A stretch of 64,000 nucleotides of DNA, taken from the NCBI GenBank assembly GCA_039654915.1, contig CM077599.1, positions 21,079,501 through 21,143,500 of the forward strand, in the 5' to 3' direction. The notes beneath the pieces were generated by a model. It searched no databases. It saw only the letters and a program-made list of their open reading frames with translations, and was not told the origin of the DNA. The translations under genes and the position numbers were made by a program. How positions within the stretch are numbered: position 1 is the first letter of the stretch; every line of letters starts with the position of its first letter. The stretch is from Aquilaria yunnanensis (lineage: Eukaryota; Streptophyta; Magnoliopsida; Malvales; Thymelaeaceae). Below, piece after piece: positions 11,959 through 23,708 of this stretch.

Positions 11959-13156
11959 ATGCCTCGCAAGTCAGTACCAGTTCACTCTCTGAAGGAAAAG
12001 GGAAGGGGAAAAAGGATCCGTGAGGAGGAGCTTTAAGAACCTCCTTACGATAAGAATCATTTTGTGTCTTCTCGAGCAAACAACTATTTCGAAGAGTTCT
12101 TGAATTGCAAGCTAACACTGGAGCGGGGGGTCAACTTCTCGAAGAAAGAAAACGAGGGGATATTGAGAGTGGTGGAGAGGCGAGGATGGCAGCACTGGGT
12201 TGCTCAACCTCGGGCAGAGGTGCCCAAGGTGCTAATCATGGAATTCTATGCCAACTTGATGGGAGCATACTACCTGAATCGTCGAGCAAAGGTTTGCTTT
12301 GTGAGGCAGCGCAGTGTGCACTATGATGACGTAGCCATCAATAGTTTGCTTAATATTAACCCCTTAATTGGAGGATCATTCAATGAGGCTTCTTTCGAGC
12401 AACAGGCTCAGATAGTGTGTGGTCACCCGGTCAACTGGACATTGAGCTGGGACCAGTCTCACAAGAAGCTCTATTTCAGCTCCGCAGCCCTCCCACCAGA
12501 GATGAAAGCATGGAACTACTTCATCTCTTCTCGCCTCATCCCGACTACTCATGTTCGGGAGGTTACCCTGGATCGCTTAGAGATCTTATACTGCATTGCT
12601 TGTAATTCTCAAATAGATGTCAACCGGCTCATCTTTAAGCATATCCTTCGAGCCACAAAGTCAAAGCGAGGTAACCTACCCTTCCCTCAGCTAATCACTA
12701 GTCTACTTTCGAGGGCTGGTGTCGATGTGGAGACCCCTCAAAAGTATCTTTGGTCATAAGGTCAATATCAGTGGACAAACTTAGCGGGGCTTCAGCGGGC
12801 ATTCAAGAGATAGTTTTAGAAGAGGAGGAGGAAGACGCTGTGCATGAGCAAGAACAAGTTGAAGAAGAAGAATAGGAGGAAAAGCAATTTCAGGGGCAGT
12901 TTCAAGGTGGTGAAGAGTTAGGGGGGCTTCTGAGCAACTGGTTGACCCGGCAACCGCTACCCCGGCATCATTGGCCGTGGCACTTAACAAGATGTATATT
13001 TTGATTAGAGAACAACACGAAGAGTCAGTGGCTCGGTTCAAATTGGTAGGTGGCACCTTCGCCTCCTTTGCTAAAGAGATGCGTGATGGCATCTCCCTCC
13101 TCGCCGGCAACCAGGAATCGCTTTCTAGTCAAGTCCGTTGTGGCCATCAGCAGTAG
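11959..13156 (+). pseudogene. Athila post-pol (env-position) ORF, plant transposon protein type
   Basis: The ATG at 11959 opens a frame (M-P-R-K-S start) with one in-frame TAA near 12034, then an open stretch to 12759. The middle (about codons 40-260) resembles the 'putative plant transposon protein' family common in Athila-type elements: F-Y-A-N-L near 12243, V-R-Q-R-S-V near 12300, W-N-Y-F-I-S-S-R-L-I-P-T-T-H near 12510. After 12759 an acidic E-E-E-E-E run and a helical tail continue in shifted frames to about 13156. Its position matches the env-like gene of Athila. I see no clear signal peptide or membrane segment in the open part, so an envelope role is not supported here. Confidence 0.7.
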
Positions 13157-13431
13157 TAGCAGAACCTACTGTGAGACTATCCCTCATTCCATCCCATCCC
13201 TTCACATTTCCACCCCTCAGCGTACCAGTGGTACAAACCGCACGCCTTCATCCATCCACCTCCTTTCTACCCCCATTTCGGATCTCCCCGTGGCCCGTCA
13301 GAGGGTCCATCTTCTTTCCCTCTGGACGGCGGCTCTTCCGGCCATGATGACATGGGCGAGGATTAGTAGGGGCGGGAACATCCGCCCCCAGGTATGATTC
13401 TTGAACAAATCTTTTACATTGAAGACAATGC

Positions 13432-13460
13432 TATACTTAAGTTTGGGGGGGTTTTATTTG
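13432..13460 (+). other. Internal polypurine-like tract
   Basis: AAGTTTGGGGGGG matches the terminal polypurine tract motif at 14921. A related copy is at 14118 (CAAGTTTGGGGG) and a weaker one at 10613. Confidence 0.4.
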
Positions 13461-14135
13461 ACAATCATGCTTGATGTTCTTTGTTTGTGTCATTGTTTTT
13501 AGACTAAGTTGTGTTTTTTTTAGTTTTAGGTTAATTGTGGTTGTTTCATTTAGGGTGTTTGTTTCATGCTTGTTTCTCTTATTTAATTTTGATAGGTTGC
13601 ATGTAGGAGCATATAGGTTGATTTCTTTTCATCTATCATTTTTTTTAGGTACCAATGAAAACCATTGTCACATGTGGATGGATGTGGTTGCTAGTTTTAC
13701 TCTCTTGAAGTCTTGATGAATTTGGAAAGTTAGTTTTGATACTTTTGGTGGAATCTTGATGGTGTGATGTTTTGAGTTTGGGAGTTGTGCTATGAACTTG
13801 TTCTCATTTGAGATTCTTGTATTGTGTTTCGATCTAGAACTTGCTTGAAGACCCAACAAACCCACAATAGGTGTATGAAACTTGAAGCTCGTTTGATTTC
13901 ATAGGAGGAACCTTTCCACCAAATAGCCAACCTTATCATGCTTTCTCGTAGTGAGCCCCTTCGCTCCTAATTGATTATCTTTTGTTTGTTTTACCTATAC
14001 TTTGAGCGTTCATTCTTTTTTTTTTTTCATACCCTTGCTTTTACCTGAGGTGGAAAATGTAAATCTTGGGCTTAAAAGAGGATGCATTGAGTTGATTGAA
14101 GTGGTGAAATAATGGCAAGTTTGGGGGTCTTATAT
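13461..14135 (+). other. Athila 3' spacer
   Basis: T-rich, no supported gene. Short open frames here lack family features. Confidence 0.5.
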
Positions 14136-14137
14136 AG

Positions 14138-14138
14138 T

Positions 14139-14204
<66 letters not shown>
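14138..14204 (+). repeat. TAA trinucleotide microsatellite
   Basis: About 22 uninterrupted TAA/ATA triplets lie in the 3' spacer of the Athila element. A minus-strand frame reads it as poly-Tyr, an artefact. Confidence 0.98.
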
Positions 14205-14205
<1 letters not shown>

Positions 14206-14920
14206 GACTTCTTCGCTGTTTCGCAATATCGAAGTAGGTTGGGGTTTTCTCTTAAGGCAAGAGTTGATCACAGCTCGAAAAAGATGCTTGAGACATGAAT
14301 ATGATTTATAAAATAAAATCACCTTGGATTGTATTAAGTTAGTAGCTTGGGTATATGCAGAGCTCCTGTTTGTACATTTGCTAAACGGCGAAATACATGA
14401 AGAGGAAATAGTAGTTGGTTAAGAGGTGTATTGTGTGGTGGACGATGGATTGACGCTTGTTCAATTTGATCATTTCTTTTAGGCCCTTGATGTAGTTTTC
14501 TCCACTTCATTAGCTCCACTCAGAAAGCCTGCATCTAGTTCCTCCTCTTTTCCTAGCCCAAACCCGTTGCAACCGTTCAAAAAATTATTTGAGCTTTGAG
14601 TTTTATACAACTTACCATAGAAGAATATGGTAGGGGAAGTTGGATCCCCTTGCAAGCCTATGGAAAAAAGCATAGTATAAGTGTCTAATCTTAGGGCACA
14701 ACTCCTTTAGCTGGAATCGAGCTTAAATGTCGAGTGTCATACCCTCAAGAGCTCTACCTTAAGTAGCAAAGCTTTTGTTTCCTTATTCACCGTTTCCTTT
14801 TTTGAAGTTAAACTAGTGAATCATTGAGATTCAGGTGTGACAATTGGCCGACATTGTAGTTTCTATGTTTTGTGGTGTTTAGTTTTTCTAGGTTAGGACG
14901 CTAGGGACTAGCTTAGGTTT

Positions 14921-14935
14921 AAGTTTGGGGGAGTT
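14921..14935 (+). other. Athila polypurine tract
   Basis: AAGTTTGGGGGAGTT immediately precedes the TG of the 3' LTR, the position required for plus-strand DNA priming. Confidence 0.85.
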
Positions 14936-16365
14936 TGTTAAGTGCATAATTCAATAGTCAAAGTTGTTGACTTTTGGCAACTTTGACCGGTAATTACTTA
15001 CATCTCTTCTCGTTTATCTTAGTTTTTCTTGCTTTCATTATCTTTCTACGGGTGGGGTGGTGCTGTGGACATGGCGGATTGGAGTGGGATTGAGCGAGAC
15101 GGAGTTTTGGTAACTAAAGCGGTGGAAGTTGGAAATCAAGGCTGGCAACATGTTGCCAGAATGGTGCGTCAGTTGGTGACACGTTGCCCACGTTGCTAAC
15201 GTTCTGTCCAAATTTTCATCAGCTGGCGATGCGTTGCCAGCAATTCGACCAGATTGGCAATGCATCGCCAACGCCTGCTCTATTTCGTCAAATCTCGCAA
15301 TTTAGATGGTCCCCCACACCTCTAACCTGGTGACCTGGCCTTGGAAAGGGATCCTTATCCCTTTTAGGGTTTTTGGAAGAGGAATAGATGGGAGAATGAC
15401 CCAGGATATAAATAAGAGAAGGAAAGAAGAGCCCACCACCTACCTTGGCATCTTGCTTTTTTCTTGATCTTCTTAGGATCTCCATTGGAGGAAGCTTGGA
15501 GCTTGGAGAAAGTGACATCAGTTAAGGAGGCTTAGTCTTCTAAGGGTTATATTGAGTTTCTTCTTTTCTCTTTCTCTGTAGATGAATTTTTATGGATACA
15601 TTGTTTATGGGTTATTTGTTGAACCTTTTGATGGATAGTGAGTAGATTTTCATATCTCTCTAGGATGACATTACTCTACCTTGTTATTCAATGAATTTAT
15701 GTTTATATTGTTAATTGTGGACTACTTGTGTTGCCTAATTTCCTTGTGTTATTTGTTATGTGTGAAAGGTCTTCTCACATCCTACTAATTCACATAGTCT
15801 TTGAGAGATGATTAATAGGTGAGTGAAGAGAAGAAATGGGGCATAGTGGGTATCTTAGATTAGAGGTAATCTAGAATTCCATTAGGTGTTAAGAGGGGAT
15901 CAAGGCTTAATCCACCTAGGGTTAACACTTGAGCTTGAGTATTGCCAAGTTTAATTTTGGGTGAGCAAGAACTTATCTTGAGAAAGAAGTTTTTGAGCTA
16001 TAAATCTCATCACCACATAAGGGGGGTCCACTTAAGGATTACATCTATTTTGGGTAGCAAGGCTAGGGGGTGGAGTCCTAGAGAAATAGTTTTCTTATTT
16101 TTAGCCTACTTAACAAGTTTCATTTAGTACTTGGTAATTCCATCTAGCTTAACTTCTTTAATTGCTTTACTAGTGGAAACATCATTCTATTTAATTGAAT
16201 CTTTCCTGTCTTCGATTAGATAGCTTGAGTGGTTAAATTTCAATTCTAGGTAAAAGTCTCATTATCCCTTGGGACGATACCCGTATTTGCCTTGTACTAC
16301 TTGTTGAAACCGTACACTTACGGGTAAATTGAGGTTATAAATGAAAAACTCTTGGTTTTACAACA
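14936..16365 (+). repeat. Athila 3' LTR
   Basis: Direct repeat of 3461-4848, TG...CA, 1430 bp. It keeps four palindrome positions (15144, 15175, 15225, 15256), each degraded by C-to-T/G-to-A changes at CpG. An about 30-bp segment (15424-15455) is absent from the 5' copy. Confidence 0.95.
15407..15414 (+). promoter_or_regulatory. TATA box of the 3' Athila LTR
   Basis: TATAAATA in the same context as in the 5' LTR. If active it would drive transcription into the flanking Tat remnant. Confidence 0.5.
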
Positions 16366-16370
16366 CCAAG
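16366..16370. repeat. Target site duplication CCAAG, right copy
   Basis: Identical to 3456-3460; marks the insertion of the Athila element into the Tat integrase. Confidence 0.95.
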
Positions 16371-16620
16371 CATTCATAGCAAACCTTGAATTGTTGGAAG
16401 AAGTAAGAGAAGATGCAAGGGTTCGCATGAAAGCCTTCAAGCAATGAACTGTCGTCACTCACAATGAGAAAATGAAAAAGAATGGCATATAAGTAGGTGA
16501 CATAGCCATCATTAGGGCTGAGCTAATTGGAAGAAACCCTAGGGGTGGAGCCCTAAGAACTAATTGGGACGGACTGCACTTAGTTACAGTGAAAATCAGA
16601 GACAGGTAAACTATCCAACC
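16371..16620 (+). pseudogene. Tat integrase remnant, C-terminal part
   Basis: The frame reads a helix rich in charged residues (L-E-E-V-R-E-D-A-R-V-R-M-K-A), then N-E-K-M-K-K-N-G-I-x-V-G-D and N-P-R-G-G-A-L-R-T-N-W-D-G, the typical integrase tail ending in a 'W-x-G-P/L' fold. It continues 2800-3455 across the inserted Athila. Confidence 0.75.
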
Positions 16621-17019
16621 TTGAAGGTAAAATACTATCCAGAAATTAACATTTAGATGACTTGTTACCTTACTTTGCATAATGGTATTGTTACACCTTG
16701 CTAGAATGGCTATGTTATTCTTTGTCGCATTTTTAGGAAATAAAAACACTCTCATTCAATAATTCTCACAAAATAGCTCTCTAAATGGACATGCAACGCC
16801 CCCTCACTTGCTTAAAAATGCAAATGGTCAAGATTTCTCTGTAGAATGAACTTCTCCCATGCTTTTCAAATGAAATAATAAAAGAACTCAAGTACATCGA
16901 AGCATTGTACTCAGAAATATTGAGAAAAATAAAAATATCATTAAAAAAGTTTAAAATCATAAAATAGTCAATATTACACTTCAAGGGGGAAAAAAGAAGC
17001 AGCAAAAACTCCTAAAATT

Positions 17020-19685
17020 CATCTAAAACAAGAACCTTATTAGTGTTCGTCGCTGATGCATCCTCATCAAAGGCAGGAATCTAGGCTATCTTATCCTTCA
17101 ACCATGCTTTGTAATCGGAACCCAACTCTTTATAGGATGAGAGAAACTAGAGGTCTAAGTTTGGGTTAGCCCATTTTATCTGAAAATAGCAGGAAAAAAA
17201 ATCTCCCTTAAAATCAAGGAGAACATCCTTTCCAAGCCTCTTTTCTGCTTTCCTAAGGTACACGTCGTGCTCTTTTACATAGGCGTTAACCTGGGTCCAG
17301 AGACATTAGTATGATTGGTGGCCCTCGTGCCCCATGTAACCAACTCACTCAATCCACTCTATGAAAAACATTGTTGTAGCAACCAAGCTAGAGCTGGCGT
17401 CATCCAAGGCAGTCTTATAGCTTAATGGTGTATATTCATCCATTGGTAGAGTCATTTCAATAGCGTTGATCTTGGACTCTGCCACCTTCATTAAGGATGC
17501 CAGATGATCGACCTTCCTCAGAGCTCCTGCCATCTTCTCCTAGGATGCCTTAAGAGCGTCTTACAACTTCTGTACCTCCCCTTCATGCTATTTAATATGG
17601 ATATTCCTAACATGCTTAGCCTTCTGTGTCCACTTGAGGCGCATCGCCGAAGTGTTCTAAGTAGTGCACTCGCCCTCAAGCTTCTTTTTTAGGGAGTCCT
17701 TCTAGTGCCAGAAAGCCTTCATTTGAAATTGCATGGCCTTCTCATGGGGCTACACATTACTCCCCCATATCATAGGTGTTGATGGCCTTCTGCATCACTC
17801 AACCCGTTAGAAACCTAACAAACAAATAGCTACGAATGCCAACAAGCCCACGACTATACCTAGAGAAAGCTGCAACTTAAGCTCATTAGATTGTTGCTAT
17901 CTGACCGGTGAGGGTGAGCCAAGAAATGTCGATCCTTAGGGTTTTTTACCCTCTCAAGGATCCTATAGGTTATCCAACCGATCTTCAATGATTGACTCGT
18001 AGATCCCCACCACCCGTTGAGGATCACGAACTTGGTCATGCACAATGTTCTTAAGTGCCAAATTTTGCTTCTGTACCTGACCTTGCGCAGGGATCAAGAC
18101 ATGTGGACAAAATCACTCATCCACGGCAGCTTAAGGAGTACCCGTCAAATGGAGGGCACCTTTTCAATGATGATCCCGTCCAGGACCTGAGCCAGAGGGG
18201 GAGGTAGTTGGCTGGAAGCCCTTGTAGAGGATTCGCCCACAGCTTTCTTCTAGGTCGCTTCCCTAGCTACTCTTTGATTTTAGGGCTCCAATAGGGCCTT
18301 TGGATTTGTGGCAAAAGGGGGACCCAGAGTGTTAGCACACTTCTCTGACGGGGTTGAATGAAAAGATTCATTATTAGCACAAAATAACATCAAGTCTACA
18401 GAACCAACTTGGAGGAAGGAAAAGTTCTCTAGTGTAACCCTACCACTACCTTCGTCCCAGGAGGCCTTAGTCCCTATGGGCACTACAGGATGTGACCGCT
18501 TGAGAACTAATTAAGCCTATTGTGGAGACTTAGAAAGGTTTAACATTTTAGAGTCTAGCTTGAAGGTAAAAGCCATAGGAGCCTTTTTAGAAGCCCCCGC
18601 GGTATAGTCCGCCTTGGCCAGAAGAATTTGAATCTTCCTAGTGTCCGCTAGGGCTTCAGCAATGCTCTTACGCCTTTTATTTAGTCCTTGGCACGACTAC
18701 TTATCCCTATGAGAGAAATAAAAGATTAGGAATGATGGAGGACATGAGAATTGAGAAAAATAAAGCGCCTATATGCAGAACAACTTTTTTTATCCATGGG
18801 GCCTTGGTAAGCCCAAAAAGTGATCCTAAAAGACTCCACTAGCCTCCCCTCCTGACCTTCTTGCTAGTTGGTCAGGTTCTTCACATTGGGGTAGTTCTAG
18901 TAAGCCCTGCTGATGCCCGCCTACCTAAGGGTGCACTCATCAATATCTATATAGTGAGTGTGAAACAACTCCAAAAAATTATTATTCCCCACCATTACTT
19001 GAGCTAGGAGACCAGCCCAAAGTAGGAATAATGGCCCTCCAAGCCCTCGAATATTGGTAGCCATGAGATGATGACCTGCTAAGGCGTATAAAAAAACTTG
19101 CATAGGAACCCCCATGCCTGCTCCCGCATAGTGAAAAAGAAACGGTCTTTCATCTTGCCCATGAGTCTTTGCAGGAGATGAAAGTAGAAGACATGTTCCT
19201 ACCGCGGTTGATGGGAACAATGTGGAAAAAGCTGGAGTGCATCTTCTGGCCTAGCATATAGAATTAAAGAAACACTTCTAGCAAGAGGTCACCATCACCA
19301 TCTTGTAATAGATGATGAACCCATTGATGTGGACAAATGAGTTCGGTGTCAGCTGCAATGGTGGCACCTGATAGTGCTCGCAGAACTGTTCCACCAAATG
19401 GTCAGAAGATAAATAGAGCCCCGCCTAAAGCTAATCAGTGTACACTGTCAGGACATCCGCCTTTTTATCACTACTTTTTAGTATTCCATCCAACAGTGCT
19501 TGATCATAAGATAGGGCAGCCACAACACCGTTGGGACAATAAAATTGGTGGAGATTCGTTGCTAGAGTCCCCTCATCATGGTGAGTCATATCCCCCTTCA
19601 ACACCCTTACGTTAAGGAAGAAAGGTGGCTCAGAATAATCAGCTGCATTGGTGGTAGCCTTAGATGAAGATTTAAAAGACGCCAT
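17020..19685 (-). pseudogene. Antisense ORF of the Tat element
   Basis: On the minus strand a coding-like frame starts at an ATG at 19683-19685 (M-A-S-F-K-S-S-S-K) and can be followed in pieces (19431-19685, 18921-19220, 18280-18483, 17345-17533) down to about 17020, where an acidic D-E-D-A-S end is read. It is opposite to the element's gag-pol, as in Grande-type Tat elements. Pieces include H-D-E-G-T-L and F-L-Y-A-L-A-G-H-H-L. Stops and frameshifts break it. The protein's function is unknown in the family; I assign none. Confidence 0.55.
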
Positions 19686-20409
19686 CAGGAAAAACAAATT
19701 GTGCAATAGGTTTTCACCAGCATAACAGTAGTGGTGGACAAATGATCTACAATGGTCAAAACAGTAGAAAACCCCAACAAAAAATGATATGAGAAAAAAC
19801 AAACATTACGTTACTAAAGGAAAAAAGAAGGGCACATTACTTGATCAAAGAAAGGTTGATAGAAAGCAGCCTAAAAGAAAGTTTGATAGCAAGGGCAGAG
19901 AACACCAAGCAAACAAAAGCAAAGAGAAGCACAACTCAGGAAAGAAGTGAAACGGTGAAAAAGAAGAGTGAAAAAACCTTAATATATCTATAGGAAAATT
20001 TCTGACCTCCAGGTGGCCTCCTTGAAAATTGTTACTATAATCATTGCTGACTTTTCACCCACTAAAAGGAGGACACATTGCCATGAACAGCTGTCAAAGA
20101 TGGCCATGCCTGGTCACCTCCTTCAAGAGCATTAAATGAACTTCGCCTTACCTCCTCTTCAGACAATTGCGCCTGCCACGTGCAACGACAACATAGGATA
20201 AACGGGCAACGTGCAAACGGCAATGTTTCCACAACTTCCTCAAGAAGTTACCAAGAGAGGCATTGCACCCCTCCTAGCAAAACAACGGCAGTTAATGCTC
20301 AACCTGCAGGGGTCATACCCTCAATGACGTAGGAAAAACATTTTTCGATATGATGCCGTTTAAAAAAATATGGTACCCTAGCCCACATTTTTTTATGAAG
20401 AGGGAACTG

Positions 20410-20814
20410 TTGGTCGGGAAAAAGCCTAATACGAAGTCCAAGATGATTATATCCCTACCCCATGGGCCTGTCACCGAGAAGCCTAATAAGCTAAAAAAGA
20501 AGACTCCTACCCACAAAGAAAATAAGGTCCCGGAATCACAGGATTAGTTGAAGGATTCCTATTTAGGAGCTATTTATCTGGATCATTCTTGGCTATATAA
20601 ACCCTTTCAGTCACCAATCTTGAGGTATGTGATTATAATTTTATGCCTTCTTACTCTTCATTGCTTTCTACTAACCAGAAATCTAACTTGACAGTAGGGG
20701 GATTTCTTCCAAGACAACACCCTGAGGCTCTGACGTTGTCTTTGTACACAGGATTTATCCTTATGGTTCACTACATCTCCGAACTAGGTCCCTATGCGAT
20801 CCCATCAACCATCA
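20410..20814 (+). repeat. Probable 3' LTR of the Tat element
   Basis: A purine-rich ATGAAGAGGGAAC precedes TGTTGGTCGGG at 20410, a typical polypurine tract/LTR junction. A TATA-like CTATATAAACC lies near 20593, and CAACCATCA near 20806-20814 offers a CA end. No second LTR is in the window for comparison, so both borders are inferred. Confidence 0.45.
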
Positions 20815-21607
20815 ATGTACGTCTAACATTTTCTATTTTTGGTCCGAAACCATTTGAAAGAATAATGTAGGACATGAGATAGAGGTCTAGGGTTCAACTA
20901 AGGCCTTTTCCCATTTCCCCTATAATGATAATATTGCTAGTTCAGTAGCCTTTTAGATCCTAAGAAAATAGATATTTCTCGGCTGTTATACTATATAGTA
21001 CCATCTACCTATGTAAACTTGTAAAAATGCTTCTACATACAAAAAAAAATATTTTCTATTTTTTATTTTCTAAAACAATAGTATCTATTTTCTATTGACC
21101 TTAAGCTAGAATATGAGATGCATTTGACTGCATGCAAACCATTTTTTTTTAATTGTATCCAAGTCATATAATTATTCTATCTTGATTCACTGCTCCCACT
21201 TTCAGCTACCTCTTCTGTTGTCATTTTTACAACAGTTTTATTTATTTAAGTTTTTTTTAAAAAATACTTTGCCACTCTGTGTTCTCACTTTCAGAATGCT
21301 TTGTGTGACTTAACATTGTAGAAGACCTCTAATATTTGCTACAACATTAAGACCAAATAGTACATTAGGAAAGTTAGGGAGGAAAGTGGTTGCTACACAA
21401 AAACTGAAAAATTTTGGCTGTATTTTGCCACTCTTAGGGAGCCAAAGCTTGACGAGAGTGTGACGCTGCTACTAAAACTCAGACTATCTTTGTGGTGGTC
21501 CTTACACTTTTCCAATTAAATTGGATATACAAAACTCTGTCATTTTCTATTAACTAAAAGAAAAAAAAAACACTATTTTTTTTAACACCATGAGCATTCT
21601 CCCTTGA
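20815..21607. other. AT-rich spacer
   Basis: No gene, RNA or repeat that I can support; homopolymer runs near 21040 and 21550. Confidence 0.5.
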
Positions 21608-22951
21608 TAGTTCTTTTATTGTGTACCTATGTCTAATTAGACATACTAACTCATCCCTTAATCTTCTATATATAAGGCATAAATTATCAAAAACATTGAC
21701 AAAAATACCCTCAGTTAAAATATTCTTCTCTACAAAAAACCCTAGCTTGCTATTATTGTCTTCTTTGGCGTTGGCCCCGCCGCCGCCACCGCCACCGACA
21801 CTGAACTGTCATACATCATGATCTCACCATATACGTTATATGTCATATTCGAAAAAATGAAAAGTGTCTAAATGGATACCGAAAAGTGTCTAAAGAAATA
21901 TTTAAAAGTGTCTGACCAATACGCAGATAACTTACTCTCTTAAAAAATAACTAATTGAAACAATAAAAAAGTGTCTGAATGAATGTGTAAAAGTGTCTAA
22001 AGATATATTTAGAAGTATCTGATCAATACGCAAACAATTTACTTTCTTAAAAAATAACTAATTGAAATAAACAAAATGTCTTAATAAAATTGTAAAAGTG
22101 TCTTAATAAAAGTGTAAAAGTGTAAATGAATGTGTTTTAACCAAATAAACAAATATATTTTTTTGTCACAAAACAGTTTGAAACAAATAAACAAAAACAA
22201 TGTCTAAAAAAATCTAAAAAGTGTCTGAATAAATAAAAAAAAATGTCTAAATAATACATAAAAAGTGTATGAATAAAAATATTATTTTGGCCCTGCCTTC
22301 CTTCTCTTCTTGTTCTCATCACCTATTGTCTCCCTTACCTCCCCATCGATTACAGCCTCGTCTCCGCTGAACCTCAGCTTAAATCGCCGCTTCTCATTGA
22401 TCATCGCGTTGCCTCACCGCCGCTCGAATTGTCCGCCGATCGTAGGCCCAAATCGCTTTGTTTTAGCATTGTTTGTTGAACCTCAGGCCGTCGCCGCCAA
22501 TCGTCATGTCCTTCCTTTCTCTCCTATGCTTAATTGCGCTACCCGTTCCTTTCATCGTTGCTGCTGGTCACTGTTTTTATCGCCGCTCGCTGTCGATTTT
22601 TCCGTTTGCCGCCGATTTGGTTCGTCTTTAACTTGACAGCTACACGGAGGAGGGAGATCTGGTTTGTCGCGAGAAACAAATGCAATAGTGTCGTCTGAGC
22701 ATCGTCCTCCGAACCTCGGGTTGTCATCGTTGCCACCGCATCACGTCGTCTAAGCATCGTCCGCCAAATCTCACGTCTTCGCCTTGCATCGGGCCATTGC
22801 CGCCGCATCACGCTGCCTTTCTTCTTCTCGTATCTCATCTTGAAACCTGCTGTGGTCGGAGATACAATTATGAGAAATTTTTTGGAATGATAAGGGGTAA
22901 AATTGTAAAATCAGTACTATGTTTAATTAGACATATGTCCATGATATCCAT
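21608..22951 (+). mobile_element. Unclassified nonautonomous repeat, copy 1
   Basis: This copy and 23709-25068 share the same left end (TAGTTCTTTTATT...), right end (...ATATCCAT), a TATATATAAGG box near the left, an array of degenerate AAAGTGTCTRAA words and a GC-rich core. Each end holds the palindrome ATGTCTAATTAGACAT or a one-base variant, so the termini are inverted relative to each other. No coding capacity is visible. It is probably a DNA-transposon derivative; the superfamily is unclear. Confidence 0.7.
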
Positions 22952-23456
22952 TGTACTCCTTTGAGGGTAGTGCATAATATGGTAAATATTTTTGTGGGGC
23001 GAAAAATCAGTATATAGCAAGCTTTATATTTAGTAAAAAGATAGAGGTAATACCAAATCATTGTTTTCCATTATTTTTACGAGAAAGCATACGTTTTTAA
23101 AATATAATCAGCAAACTGTAATTTCATTAAAATTTTTGTAAGGCTATGGAATTTAACAATGACTAATGGTTTTTACAAATCATGCCTTTTATTGGTTTTA
23201 CTCTTTTAAAAGTTACATATATTGTAGTTCTCAACTCTAATTTTTTATATGAATGAACCAAACCTATACTTTCTCATATTTTATCCTACTCATATCATAA
23301 ATAAATATAGGATATAAATAATTTTTAATTAATGTGGGGAGCCAAAACAGGGAAGCTAATATTCTTCTGCATTGTTCGGCTCAAAGTGGGAACCTTTTCT
23401 AAGCAATTGTTTCATATAGAAGGCCCTAAACCGAACCAAAATTCTCTTATTTCTCT
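22952..23456. other. AT-rich spacer
   Basis: Nothing supported in this stretch. Confidence 0.5.
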
Positions 23457-23672
23457 CTATTTGGATTGGATTAATAAATGAACAGAAAGGAACGGAAGAA
23501 AGAGAAGAGGAAGGGATAAGTTCTTTCTCTCAATTTGGGGTAAAAGAAAATGTATAAAAGAAGAAAGTTGAGAGATAATGACTCTCTTTCCCTCTTTATT
23601 TCATTCTATCCAAATAGAGGAATCATACAATGTTTCTCCCCTTCTCCTCCCATTCGTCCAATCCAAACATAG
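23457..23672. mobile_element. Short foldback MITE
   Basis: Left end CTATTTGGATTGGA and right end, read inverted, CTATGTTTGGATTGGA make an imperfect 14-16-bp terminal inverted repeat around a 216-bp purine-rich body with partly self-complementary flanks (AGAGAGAAAGA/CTCTCTTT). No clean target duplication was found. Confidence 0.5.
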
Positions 23673-23708
23673 GGTTAAGGTGTCTAAATAATTTCCACAT
23701 AAATTTAT

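Larger units (their letters stand above)
3461..16365 (+). mobile_element. Athila-type Ty3/gypsy retrotransposon, complete but decayed
   Basis: A 12.9-kb element bounded by direct LTRs (TG...CA) and a CCAAG duplication. Internal order is primer site, gag, protease, RT, RNase H, integrase, long post-pol region with a separate ORF, TAA microsatellite, polypurine tract. Gag and protease sequence features match the Athila lineage, as do the tRNA-Asp primer site and the post-pol ORF. Coding regions hold several stops and frame changes, many of them explicable as CpG deamination (for example CGA to TGA in gag). It inserted into the older Tat element. Confidence 0.95.
16371..20814 (+). mobile_element. 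Old Tat-lineage element, right part
   Basis: Integrase C-terminal coding resumes directly after the Athila duplication, followed by a spacer, an antisense ORF and a probable 3' LTR. The pol-spacer-antisense ORF-LTR order is known from some Tat-group elements (Grande type). Confidence 0.75.

Noticed and set aside
11959..12759. Envelope glycoprotein in the Athila env position
   Set aside because: The open part shows no signal peptide or membrane anchor and fits the plant transposon protein family instead.
14041..14322. Minus-strand ORF with a poly-Tyr run
   Set aside because: It is a translation of the TAA microsatellite.
20350..20547. Lys-rich 65-codon ORF
   Set aside because: Lies across the probable Tat polypurine tract and LTR start; best explained as chance.
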